DNA of 64,000 nucleotides from Pseudoxanthomonas spadix (lineage in GTDB: Bacteria; Pseudomonadota; Gammaproteobacteria; Xanthomonadales; Xanthomonadaceae). Location: assembly GCF_003703395.1 (NCBI RefSeq), contig NZ_RDQN01000002.1:434001-498000 (forward strand), read 5' to 3'. This document shows positions 45,101-52,767 of this stretch, piece after piece; position 1 is the stretch's first letter; every line of letters begins with the position of its first letter. Made by a program: the position numbers and the translations under genes. The notes under the pieces were generated by a model. That model saw only the letters and a list, made by a program, of their open reading frames with translations. It had not been told where the DNA came from and searched no databases.

Positions 45101-47638
45101 CGAGAACTGATCTACGAGGTTCACCAGATCAGCGATTGGGTGTTCACCATCGACCGAAATATGGGGATTGAGTTCTTCGACCATGGCGGCCGGAAGAACA
45201 GACCGGACTATCTGATTGACTATGTGCCGGGAGCCAGCTCCCAGGCGACACACAACCTGATCATCTCGTCGCGCTCGAACGATGAACTGGAGGCGATGCT
45301 GAAGCCGGTGCTGCTTGAGCATGGCTTGTCCGCCGACGGCGAGCAGTCGGTTCAGATCCTGGCAAATCTGCGGTCACTGTCCGGTCAACTAGCGCTCAAG
45401 CTGATTTCTGCTCGCACACAACAGGCGGAAGCACTTGGTCTGGCTTTGGCTCGGTTCTACCTCGAATATCAGGGCGCATTGAGCAATCAGGTCATTGTGC
45501 CGTTGGATGCGCACACGGACCTGTACCGCTCAAGCGGTGAGTCAGACGATGTCAATGATGCAATCAGCCTGCAACGCACCGACTTGGGATTGTTCGACTT
45601 GGATTTGAACACCAGAACGATCACTTGCAACCTGGTCGAGGTGAAATGCTATTCGCAAGTGGGCGACTTTGCGGCCTTCAACCAACTGAAGGAACGGATT
45701 TCCGCCCAGATCAATCAAAGCGAGCGCATCCTCCAGCGCCACTTTGACCCGGCCTTGAAGAAGCCCGACCGGCCGGATAGGTTGCTCAAGAGCCGGGAGT
45801 TGGCTCAGATCCTTCGTTTCTATCTAGAGCGCTCACTGCGTTACGGGATCTTTGATGCGACTGTTGCGCAGGAAGCACGAGGGCTACTTGAATCCATCGA
45901 GCAGGGCTACTCGCTTCAGTTCAGACGCTGCGCCCTGATCTTCGACTTCGATAAGACCGGAACCGAGGCCCCCGACAACGAGGTTGGCATTGAATTCCAC
46001 CGCATCGGTAAGGATCTCATTCGCGCCTTACTGGAGAACTGCCGCAAGCCTGTTTCCGTCGAGATTGAGGAAGAACCGACCACGCACCTTCTTAGCGAGC
46101 AGTTCATACCGAACGTGCCAAAACTTGAGACAGCGGCCTTTATCGCACCCAAGAGAGCGCGGTCAACGTCCTGGACGGTGGATGAGCTCTGGGACGATGA
46201 TCCGGAGGTACCAATCACCGCGCCAGCACCCCCGACCGCAGAGGGAGCACCTGCGCCTGCTCACCAAGAGGCAGAAGAACAGGCGAGCCCTGTCGAGCCA
46301 ACCCCTCCGTCTTCTATCGCTTCGGAAGTAGAAAAGGATGACGAACAACCTGCCGTGGCTGCCGTACCGGAAGCGCATGCTGAACCAGAGCATGGAGGGC
46401 ACCTGGCGTCCGAGCCTGTGCCTCAAGCAGAGGCCTGCTATGACATCATGCTCGGCGTCAATGGCGACTCGCCTCAGTACGGATTACTCGGAGAGGTCTC
46501 CGGTAGAAAGGTCGCGCTAGATCTCAACCACACCCACACGATTAGTCTCTTTGGGGTTCAAGGCGGCGGCAAGAGCTACACCCTTGGAACGGTGATCGAG
46601 ATGGCCTCCATGCCGTTCCAGCATATCAACGTGCTGCCAAGCCCGCTTGCCACGGTCATCTTCCATTACAGCCCGACGCAGGATTATGCGCCGGAGTTTA
46701 CCTCGATGATCAATTCGAACTCGGTGGATGAGGAGATTCGCGTCCTTCGCGAACGTTACAAGGCCAACCCAGAAGCGCTGAAAGATGTGCTGATTCTTAC
46801 GCCTGCGAACAAGGTGGATGATCGCCGGGCCGAATACCCGGATATCGAGGTTAAGCCGATTGCTTTCTCTGCCTCCGAGCTTAAGGCCGCCCACTGGAAA
46901 TTCCTGATGGGTGCGATTGGCAGCCAGAGCATGTACATGCGCCAAATCAATCTCATCATGAGGGGACTGCGCGACAACCTGACCTTGGACGCCCTACGAG
47001 CAGGCATTGATAACTCTGGCCTGTCCGATCACCTGAAGGAGCTGGCCCAGACGCGCCTGCTGTTCGCCAGTGAATACATCAACGATAACCAACGGCTTCA
47101 AGACCTGATTCGTCCGGGCCGCTTGATCATTGTGGATCTGCGTGACGAGTACATTGAAAAGGATGAAGCGCTCGGTCTGTTCGTGGTGATGTTGCAGATT
47201 TTCTCGGAAGCCACTTACCAAGGAGGCGCCTTTAACAAGCTCGTGGTATTTGACGAAGCCCACAAGTACATAGAGAACGATGATCTAGTTTCCGGATTGG
47301 TTGAAGTGGTTCGGGAAATGCGACATAAAGGCACCAGCATCATGGTCGCGTCCCAAGACCCGCCATCGGTTCCCGTTTCTCTAATTGAGCTGTCCTCACA
47401 GATCATCATGCACAAGTTCAACTCACCAGCCTGGCTTAAGCATATCCAGAAGGCCAATGCCGCCCTCGGAGAGTTGACTTCCGAGAAAATGAGTCACCTC
47501 GGTGCAGGCGAAGCCTATGTTTGGTCAAGCAAGGCCTCAGATGACTCGTTCACCCGCGGCGCAGTGAGAATCAAATGCCGTCCACGCATCACCCAGCATG
47601 GCGGCAGCACAAAGACAGCAGTTGCTAACCAGCAATAG
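42179..47638 (+). CDS. mad8: Giant nuclease/HerA-type ATPase (MADS-like, DptH-like layout)
   Basis: An 1819-residue protein. The first 1100 residues are an unassigned, mostly globular region. A PD-(D/E)xK-like site follows: Asp1140/Asp1142, then Glu1154-Val-Lys1156 (NLVEVKCYS). A Pro/Ala/Glu-rich linker spans about 1341-1415. The C-terminal 400 residues are a HerA/FtsK-like ATPase with Walker A GVQGGGKS (Lys1465), Walker B VVFDEAH (Asp1692/Glu1693) and a sensor-like IMVASQDP. The layout is like DptH of phosphorothioate-dependent restriction. It is probably the effector that translocates along and cuts unmodified DNA. It is last in the operon. Symbol from memory. Confidence 0.83.
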   Translation: MSNAFTKLSQDKLNAAVAGLLCPRIEAILGDRGPGHCMRVTDLDDDVMESVCKELRRTRPDGNIFILGSHDQEGMPFRVTSTKLVELRNPDANGELRQPLLVFIPTSLRTSAEDSFGVATFEELAFTGIYEDLIDSLLDRLPATLVGHVRDLLGILTEEEWLFADDVSRVGYLLTALENGIDGETLGASLYELTLIPDFKLFADPGMLNGKIRRNLGSVRSLMTSHKSVRGRIADLGLSDKALESRLFAYFEKYDVQEPESWTPPIATDKSWWSISFDKWTFQEELSLDKVLLTVLETDLPVVAEDETDDQLSGLIGQQVLVPNDRRKMNVVFEVNPHPGKVSGLDHFTVQIISQNDGPVGKSKKVKAWTPNRLQCTTNLAKLNKIEFEEGWHFIRVMPWTADGDPIPLEADSASEGAKRSYESEPFYVLPGGNIEEEPPQRAIPIEQSLEHARFRLQLTALGDERDPDDIAISGVAWAEGGRSKKTSRQETLHAKFGREGAVQIPLSRMLKTIEQRILAEPKHPSGWRMQINLDTAEPPSEVGLTLPSSAAMASFLAAREEFFAAVRKDTAELIMQGLSFRDSEKECLAYAESYLDLVRSLIRQAETTSGAERQQHLQALRNVLAVDSIHVILTDFRGRHREAVLVSPTHPLRALWLSSWVILGKDWIEKIKSGGKDHIPHVRSALLDGLVPSAYPVAIPVEDGRIFTPVDNLNAFWALYAPTTEENSRGLMAEICSALGLAEPSAAGTDISGKVIADKIERYLSQHPYVRELSLNIFNPGAGSVIAEALISLQQKREHADLRYDVRLFTTDPDSPVLGEALESMVRPGATVNEAADAFATSTGSHLFSKLNLAKHPLNEFHANSKEFPAHISVLLDVFPAEELSIAEKPMGVTPLHGLIQDFDTEFVDDDSGTFWNKRPIVGRSLGADNHAACFDLLSSLSRHLCFATSAVAASGASFKAVPVVTLGLDVAQRELIYEVHQISDWVFTIDRNMGIEFFDHGGRKNRPDYLIDYVPGASSQATHNLIISSRSNDELEAMLKPVLLEHGLSADGEQSVQILANLRSLSGQLALKLISARTQQAEALGLALARFYLEYQGALSNQVIVPLDAHTDLYRSSGESDDVNDAISLQRTDLGLFDLDLNTRTITCNLVEVKCYSQVGDFAAFNQLKERISAQINQSERILQRHFDPALKKPDRPDRLLKSRELAQILRFYLERSLRYGIFDATVAQEARGLLESIEQGYSLQFRRCALIFDFDKTGTEAPDNEVGIEFHRIGKDLIRALLENCRKPVSVEIEEEPTTHLLSEQFIPNVPKLETAAFIAPKRARSTSWTVDELWDDDPEVPITAPAPPTAEGAPAPAHQEAEEQASPVEPTPPSSIASEVEKDDEQPAVAAVPEAHAEPEHGGHLASEPVPQAEACYDIMLGVNGDSPQYGLLGEVSGRKVALDLNHTHTISLFGVQGGGKSYTLGTVIEMASMPFQHINVLPSPLATVIFHYSPTQDYAPEFTSMINSNSVDEEIRVLRERYKANPEALKDVLILTPANKVDDRRAEYPDIEVKPIAFSASELKAAHWKFLMGAIGSQSMYMRQINLIMRGLRDNLTLDALRAGIDNSGLSDHLKELAQTRLLFASEYINDNQRLQDLIRPGRLIIVDLRDEYIEKDEALGLFVVMLQIFSEATYQGGAFNKLVVFDEAHKYIENDDLVSGLVEVVREMRHKGTSIMVASQDPPSVPVSLIELSSQIIMHKFNSPAWLKHIQKANAALGELTSEKMSHLGAGEAYVWSSKASDDSFTRGAVRIKCRPRITQHGGSTKTAVANQQ

Positions 47639-47696
47639 CAATGCGAGCAGGCCTCACCAATCTGAACAAAGCGAAGGCGACCTCCACCAAATGAGA

Positions 47697-47715
47697 ACTC
47701 CCCTCCTGTGGGAGT
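47697..47715 (+). terminator. Hairpin after the defence operon
   Basis: ACTCCC, a 7-base loop, GGGAGT, about 60 bases after the stop of the giant ATPase gene. No T-run follows, so termination is only possible. From 47639 to 47904 there is no gene. Confidence 0.35.
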
Positions 47716-47757
47716 GAGTTAGGCACTTCAGCCCCCTCCTGGAACCCATTTACGGAC

Positions 47758-47786
47758 GGGGTGCGGCTCTCCTGCTCCCGCACCCC
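47758..47786 (+). promoter_or_regulatory. GGGGTGCG/CGCACCCC hairpin before the RAQPRD gene
   Basis: A perfect 8-bp stem with a 13-base loop, 119 bases before the first gene of the second conjugation half. It may be a leader structure or the terminator of the defence operon. It lies in the ICE-side sequence at the right junction of the island. Confidence 0.4.
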
Positions 47787-47904
47787 AACCGCGCCACGCC
47801 AACCACGAACATAAATCCGGCACCCTGCCGATTCCGATTGTTTGCAGCAGGTTCCAGCCGACCACCGCAGCATCCCACCATCCAGATGACTGCGGAACGG
47901 CGTG

Positions 47905-48279
47905 ATGACACCCCTTGGCAACCTGGCGCCCCCCTTCCGCCGTGTGCCGGCCCTGGCCTTGGCGCTGGCCATTGCGCTGGCCGGAGCATCGCCCGCATCC
48001 GCCACCGACGGCCTCGCCTTGGAGAGTGAACAGCTCGCCGCCCTCGCCCACCAGCTCGACCTGATCGACCGATTGGCCGAGCACGCCGCCAACACCGCTC
48101 CGCAGTCACGCGCCCGCCATCACTTCGACTACGCCCGATTGCGTGCCGACCTGAAGCGCGTTCGCGCCGGCCTGCAGGACTACCTCGTGCCCCAGCGCGC
48201 CCAGCCGCGCGATCCCGTCCCGCTGGCCGGCGATTACGTCCGCCGCGACCGCACCGACGACGAGGAGCCATCGCCATGA
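47905..48279 (+). CDS. RAQPRD family ICE protein (TIGR01690)
   Basis: A 124-residue periplasmic protein named after its conserved RAQPRD, here in VPQRAQPRDPVPLAGDY near the C-terminus. A cleavable signal (LALALAIALAGASPASA) and a helical middle precede it. The role is unknown, but it always starts the second block of transfer genes in this ICE type. The start is ATG 47905, or GTG 47902 just before it. Its stop overlaps the next start. Confidence 0.9.
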   Translation: MTPLGNLAPPFRRVPALALALAIALAGASPASATDGLALESEQLAALAHQLDLIDRLAEHAANTAPQSRARHHFDYARLRADLKRVRAGLQDYLVPQRAQPRDPVPLAGDYVRRDRTDDEEPSP

Positions 48280-48515
48280 CGCCCTCTGCCGATCAGGTCG
48301 CCGCCTTCCAGGCCAACGGCGGCTTTGCGCCTTCGGCCGTCGCTGCCGTGGTGCTGGGCTTCGTGTTCGCCGTGTTGCTGCTGTGGGGCGTGTGGGCCAT
48401 GCGCACGGCCTACGTGGGCTGGGCCGAGAACCGCATCAACCAACGTCAGTTCCTGGGCGTCTGTATCCGCTTCGTGGCGATGTACCTGGTGCTGACCTTC
48501 TTCCTCCTCTCCTGA
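48276..48515 (+). CDS. ICE membrane protein TIGR03758 (PFL_4701, DUF3262)
   Basis: A 79-residue protein with two membrane helices (AAVVLGFVFAVLLLWGVWAM and FVAMYLVLTFFLL). It is small and pilin-like in size, possibly a channel component. The ATGA overlap with the RAQPRD gene shows coupling. Confidence 0.88.
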   Translation: MTPSADQVAAFQANGGFAPSAVAAVVLGFVFAVLLLWGVWAMRTAYVGWAENRINQRQFLGVCIRFVAMYLVLTFFLLS

Positions 48516-48537
48516 TCACCACGAAGGGCCATCGATC

Positions 48538-48906
48538 ATGCACATAGCTCCGACTACTTTTCGCGTTCCCTCGCGCATCGCCGCGCCGCTGGCACCGCTG
48601 GTGCTCCTGGGGCTGCCGCCTTCCGCGTTCGCGCAGGGCCTGCCGACCATGGAAGATCCATCGCGCGGCCAGGGCAGCGGCATCCTGCAGACCTTGCAGA
48701 ACTATGGCTATGACATCGTGCTGCTGGTCGCGCTGCTCGTGGTCGCCTCGATGTTCGTCGGTGTCTGCTATCACGCCTACACACGCTACTCGGAGATCCA
48801 CACCGGCCGCGCCACCTGGGGTCAGTTCGGCCTGACGGTCGCCGTGGGCGCGATCCTGCTGGTGGTCGGCATCTGGCTGCTCACCAAGGCCACCGGCGTG
48901 CTGTGA
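48538..48906 (+). CDS. ICE membrane protein TIGR03745 (PFL_4702, DUF2976), pilin-like
   Basis: A 122-residue protein with a long signal peptide (PLVLLGLPPSAFAQ) and two membrane helices. The size and layout are those of a VirB2/TraA-like pilin, which fits its place at the head of the assembly genes. Pilin function is inferred from this resemblance only. Confidence 0.85.
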   Translation: MHIAPTTFRVPSRIAAPLAPLVLLGLPPSAFAQGLPTMEDPSRGQGSGILQTLQNYGYDIVLLVALLVVASMFVGVCYHAYTRYSEIHTGRATWGQFGLTVAVGAILLVVGIWLLTKATGVL

Positions 48907-48918
48907 GGGCGGCAAGCG

Positions 48919-49329
48919 ATGGCCGTTCCTTCGGAAAGCCCGCGCGACACGTTGGTGACCTTCCTGCCGCACCGGCTGAACCGCCAGCCGGTGGTCGTGC
49001 GCGGGCTGACCGCCGACGAGTTGTGGATCTGCGCTGGCCTGTCGGCCGCAGCCGGGTTCGCGCTCGGCCTGCCGCTGGCCTGGCTCACGCACAGCATCGC
49101 CATGGTGCCCACGCTGATCGTCGCCGGCATCGCGCTGGGCGTCTTCGTCGGCGGTGGCTTCCTGCGTGCGCAGAAGCGGGGTCGGCCCGACACCTGGCTG
49201 TATCGGCAGCTCCAGTGGCGGCTGGCCCTGCGGCAGCCGGCGCTGGCGGCATACCTGGGCGGCCAACGCCTCATCACCCGATCGGGCTACTGGACGACCC
49301 GGCGCAATGCCCATCGAGGTGCGCCATGA
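48919..49329 (+). CDS. ICE protein TIGR03750 (PFL_4701-region, DUF3487), TraL/VirB3-like
   Basis: A 136-residue protein with FLPHRLNRQPVVVRGLTADE, then two membrane helices (about 38-85) and a basic tail (RLALRQPALAAYLGGQRL). The layout is that of VirB3/TraL proteins, which anchor the VirB4-type ATPase. The stop overlaps the next start (ATGA). Confidence 0.85.
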   Translation: MAVPSESPRDTLVTFLPHRLNRQPVVVRGLTADELWICAGLSAAAGFALGLPLAWLTHSIAMVPTLIVAGIALGVFVGGGFLRAQKRGRPDTWLYRQLQWRLALRQPALAAYLGGQRLITRSGYWTTRRNAHRGAP

Positions 49330-50018
49330 GCCGTTTCAGGAACGAGGTTGCGCACCTGCAGGCGCACGTGAAGACGCTGCGCCTGGGGGCCGGCGCGTTG
49401 TTCGTGGTGGCGCTGCTGCTCGGCTTCGGTTGGTGGAGTGCGCCGAAGAGTCTGACCATCCATGTGCCGCCGGACCTGCGCTCGGGCAGCACGCGCAAGT
49501 GGTGGGATGTGCCGCCCGAGAGCGTGTATGCCTTCTCGTTCTACATCTGGCAGCAGGTGCAGCGCTGGCCGACCAACGGCGAAGAGGACTATCCACGCAA
49601 CCTGCGCGCGCTGTCGGCCTATCTGACGCCGAGCTGCCGGGCCTTCCTGCAACAGGACTACGAGTACCGGCGGGCCAGCGGCGAGCTGCGTCAGCGCGTG
49701 CGCGGCATCTACGAGATTCCCGGCCGCGGCTACGGGGATGATCCGGCCACGCGGGTCAAGGTGGTCTCCGACCGCGATTGGATCGTCACGCTCGACGTGA
49801 GCGCCGACGAATACTACGGCTCAGAGCAGGTCAAGCGCGCCCTGGTGCGCTACCCCATCAAGGTCGTCCGGCTGGACATCGATCCCCAGCGCAACCCTTT
49901 TGGCCTGGCGCTGGACTGCTACGCCAGCGCACCCCAGCGCATCGAGCCGCCGCCGGCGCCGACCCAGGCCGGCGCGCCCGCCAACGCCTCCGGCCACGTG
50001 CAGAGAGACTCCCCATGA
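49326..50018 (+). CDS. ICE protein TIGR03746 (PFL_4703, DUF2895), TraE/VirB8-like
   Basis: A 230-residue bitopic inner-membrane protein. One N-terminal helix (LGAGALFVVALLLGFGWW) precedes a periplasmic domain with SVYAFSFYIWQQVQRWP and YLTPSCRAFLQQDYEYR, as in TraE/VirB8-like scaffold proteins. A Pro-rich tail ends it. The gene is coupled by ATGA at its start and overlaps the next start by four bases. Confidence 0.87.
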   Translation: MSRFRNEVAHLQAHVKTLRLGAGALFVVALLLGFGWWSAPKSLTIHVPPDLRSGSTRKWWDVPPESVYAFSFYIWQQVQRWPTNGEEDYPRNLRALSAYLTPSCRAFLQQDYEYRRASGELRQRVRGIYEIPGRGYGDDPATRVKVVSDRDWIVTLDVSADEYYGSEQVKRALVRYPIKVVRLDIDPQRNPFGLALDCYASAPQRIEPPPAPTQAGAPANASGHVQRDSP

Positions 50019-50929
50019 AGCCCGTTGCCTTGTCGGCCCTGGCCGGCGTCCTGCTGATCCTCGGCTTCGTACCGGCCAGCCAGGCCGTGGAAATCCTGCG
50101 CTGGGAGCGCCTGCCCCTGCCGGTGCCGCTGGTGGTCGGCCAGGAGCGCGTGGTCTTCATCGACCGCAATGTGCGCGTCGGCGTGCCGGCCGGCGTCGGC
50201 GACCACCTGCGCGTGCAGAGTGCGGGTGGCGCGATCTACCTGCGGGCGAGCGAGCCGATTCCGCCCACGCGGCTGCAACTGCAGGATGTGGAATCCGGCG
50301 CGCTGATCCTGCTCGACATCGCCGCCGAGCCAGCGAAGGACGGCCAGGCGCCGCTGGAGCCGGTGCGCATCGTGGAAGCGGAGGCCCCCGCGAAGCGCTA
50401 CGGCGGCGGTACAGCAAGCGGCGCGGACGAGCAGGCCGACGCGCCCACAGACGAATCCGCCCCCGGGCGCGAAACACCGGTATCGGTCGTGCTGACGCGC
50501 CATGCCGCACAGAATCTGTACGCGCCGCTGCGCACCGTCGAGCCGCTCGCCGGCATCGGGCGCGTGAACCTGCGCCGCGACCTCGCGCTGGACACCTTGC
50601 TGCCGACGCTGCCAGTGCGCGCGCGGGCATTGGCGGCATGGCGCCTGGAAGACCAGTGGGTGACGGCCGTGCGACTGACCAATACCGCGGCGCGCTGGCT
50701 CGACCTCGACCCGCGCGCCCTGCAGGGGAACTTCGTGGCGGCGACCTTCCAGCATCCGAACCTGGGGCCGGCCGGCACCCCGTCCGACACCACGATGCTC
50801 TACCTGGTCACGCGCGGCCACGGCCTGGCCGAGTCGCTGCTGCCGGCGCTGAGCCCGATCGACGCCACCGCGAACCTGCCACCGGCCGCCGCGGCGGGCT
50901 CGACCGGAGGAGCGCGCGATGAAGAGTAA
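50015..50929 (+). CDS. ICE protein TIGR03749 (PFL_4704, DUF3438), TraK/VirB9-like
   Basis: A 304-residue exported protein. The signal is ALAGVLLILGFVPASQA. The mature part VEILRWERLPLPVPLVVGQE, then LRRDLALDTLLPTLPVRA and MLYLVTRGHGLAESLLPAL, matches the family. By position and secretory nature it corresponds to TraK/VirB9-type outer-membrane core proteins. It overlaps the following gene by 11 bases. Confidence 0.87.
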   Translation: MKPVALSALAGVLLILGFVPASQAVEILRWERLPLPVPLVVGQERVVFIDRNVRVGVPAGVGDHLRVQSAGGAIYLRASEPIPPTRLQLQDVESGALILLDIAAEPAKDGQAPLEPVRIVEAEAPAKRYGGGTASGADEQADAPTDESAPGRETPVSVVLTRHAAQNLYAPLRTVEPLAGIGRVNLRRDLALDTLLPTLPVRARALAAWRLEDQWVTAVRLTNTAARWLDLDPRALQGNFVAATFQHPNLGPAGTPSDTTMLYLVTRGHGLAESLLPALSPIDATANLPPAAAAGSTGGARDEE

Positions 50930-52349
50930 TCCGCTGCTCAAGTGGCTGCTGATCCCCATGGCACTTCTGCTGGTGTTCGTCGGAATCAAGCTGTTCTCCG
51001 GCGTCCCCGGCGGCCGGCCCGCCACCGAGGGCGCGGCCGGTACGCTCACGCCCGATGAGATGAAGGCCCTGGGCATCGCAGGCGACACACCGCGCGATAC
51101 CGTCGCCACGCTGGTGGCCCAGGTGAAGCAGTTGCGCACCGAGCTGCAGAGCGCGCTCGGCGACAACAAACAGCAGAAGGCCGAGAACGAGCGCCTGCGC
51201 GCGCGAGAGAGCGCGATCGACCAACGCATCCAGAGCGCGCTGGAAAACGAGCGCAACCGCCTGGAGCAGGAGCGCAACCAGGTGACCAGCGACAGACAGC
51301 AGACCCAGGGGCTGCTGCAGGATCTGCAGCGGCAACTTGACAGCCTTTCCGGCAAGGGTGGCCCCTCCGACCTGCCCGTCGGGCTGGGGCTGGAAGAGGG
51401 TGACGGCAAGCGCCTCGACCACGACACCAGTGGCACGCAGTGGGTCGAGCCCGACGATGCCACGGTCGACGCCAGCAACGCCACCAAGGAGCAGAGCGTT
51501 CCCCTGGGCTTCGGGCCAGCCCAGAAGAGCCTGTCGGCCGCAGTGGAATCCGTCGCCGACGTTGGCAGCAGTGCCGTGGGCGCATCCACGAAGGCCGTCT
51601 ACACCGTGCCGTCGAACTCGACGCTCATGGGGTCGATTGCCATGACGGCGCTGATCGGGCGCGTGCCGATCGATGGAACCGTCAACGATCCCTATCCGTT
51701 CAAGGTGCTGGTCGGCCCGGACAACCTCACGGCCAACGGCATCGACATTCCCGATGTGGCCGGCGCCGTGGTCAGCGGCACGGCCTCGGGCGACTGGACC
51801 CTCTCGTGCGTGCGCGGGCAGATCCGCTCGGTCACGTTCGTTTTTCAGGACGGCACCATTCGCACGGTGCCGGAGAACAGTGCCGGGGACGGTAATGGCC
51901 ACGCCCAGGACCACAATGGCGCCAGCACCCAAAACGGCCTGGGCTGGATCAGCGACGCCTATGGCATCCCCTGCGTCAGCGGCGAGCGGCGCAGCAACGC
52001 CCAGCAGTACCTGGGCAGCCAGGCGCTCATCACCGCTGCCGGCGCCGGCGCAGCCTCGCTCATCGAGTCCGACAACGGCAGCGTGGCCGTGGTGGCCAAT
52101 AACAACGGCTCGCTGGGCACCGTCGGCATCAGCGGCAACGAAGCGATGGGCCGCATCCTTGCCGGCGGCGTGCGCGACATGGCCGATTGGGTCAACAAAC
52201 TCTACGGCCAGGCCTTCGCGGCGGTCTACGTGCAGCCCGGTGCCAAAGTGGCCGTGCATCTGGAGCAGCCGCTCGACATCGACTACGACGCCAAGGGGCG
52301 TCGGGTCCACCACCGCACCGGAGAAACCCATGCCTCGGCTCTGGATTGA
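50919..52349 (+). CDS. ICE protein TIGR03752 (PFL_4705), TraB/VirB10-like
   Basis: A 476-residue protein with an N-terminal membrane helix (LLIPMALLLVFVGIKLF), a coiled coil (about residues 65-150, ending in the Gln-rich RQQTQGLLQDLQRQLDSL), and a C-terminal beta domain (MTALIGRVPIDGTVNDPYPF, GGVRDMADWVNKLYGQAFAA). This is the TraB/VirB10 plan of a protein spanning the envelope. It overlaps the lipoprotein gene that follows by 20 bases. Confidence 0.88.
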   Translation: MKSNPLLKWLLIPMALLLVFVGIKLFSGVPGGRPATEGAAGTLTPDEMKALGIAGDTPRDTVATLVAQVKQLRTELQSALGDNKQQKAENERLRARESAIDQRIQSALENERNRLEQERNQVTSDRQQTQGLLQDLQRQLDSLSGKGGPSDLPVGLGLEEGDGKRLDHDTSGTQWVEPDDATVDASNATKEQSVPLGFGPAQKSLSAAVESVADVGSSAVGASTKAVYTVPSNSTLMGSIAMTALIGRVPIDGTVNDPYPFKVLVGPDNLTANGIDIPDVAGAVVSGTASGDWTLSCVRGQIRSVTFVFQDGTIRTVPENSAGDGNGHAQDHNGASTQNGLGWISDAYGIPCVSGERRSNAQQYLGSQALITAAGAGAASLIESDNGSVAVVANNNGSLGTVGISGNEAMGRILAGGVRDMADWVNKLYGQAFAAVYVQPGAKVAVHLEQPLDIDYDAKGRRVHHRTGETHASALD

Positions 52350-52767
52350 CGCGGCCGCTGTGCTGCTGGCGGCCACCCTCCTTGGCGGCTGCGCTACCAG
52401 CAAGGAGAAGCTGCTGCCGCGCGGCGACAGCACCATGCTCGACATCTGGCAACAGGAGACCGGCGGCAACGGTGCGGGCGGCGGCCAGGCCGCGCGGCAA
52501 CTGCTCGATGCGCGCCAGGGCCTGCGACGGCCGCTGACCGAGGCCGATGTGCAGGTGGCGCCCGACGTGCAGGCGCACTACACCCGTACCGCGCAGAACG
52601 AGATCTACCGCCAGTTTCACCGTCTTCCGAATCCTGACCTGGTGATGTACGTGTTCCCGCACCTGGCGGGCACCGACCCGGTGCCGGTGCCCGGCTACAG
52701 CACGGTGTTCCCGCTCTACCAGCGCGTGCAGTACGCGATGCCGGTCGAGCGCTTGGAGGACTACTGA
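52330..52767 (+). CDS. ICE lipoprotein TIGR03751, TraV/VirB7-like
   Basis: A 145-residue lipoprotein with the lipobox LLGGC at the end of its signal peptide (AAAVLLAATLLGGC). The rest (YRQFHRLPNPDLVMYVFPHL, VPVPGYSTVFPLYQRV) is the family's conserved core. It probably stabilises the outer-membrane core complex. The start at 52330 lies inside the upstream gene. Its TGA shares one base with the ATG of traC. Confidence 0.87.
   Translation: MPRLWIDAAAVLLAATLLGGCATSKEKLLPRGDSTMLDIWQQETGGNGAGGGQAARQLLDARQGLRRPLTEADVQVAPDVQAHYTRTAQNEIYRQFHRLPNPDLVMYVFPHLAGTDPVPVPGYSTVFPLYQRVQYAMPVERLEDY

Noticed and set aside
30196-47638. A classical BREX or type I restriction-modification system
   Set aside because: There is no BrxC/PglZ phosphatase, no PglX-type single methyltransferase and no HsdR translocase. 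Two HsdM-like proteins, a NERD-tandem-kinase protein and a DptH-like ATPase fit MADS better.
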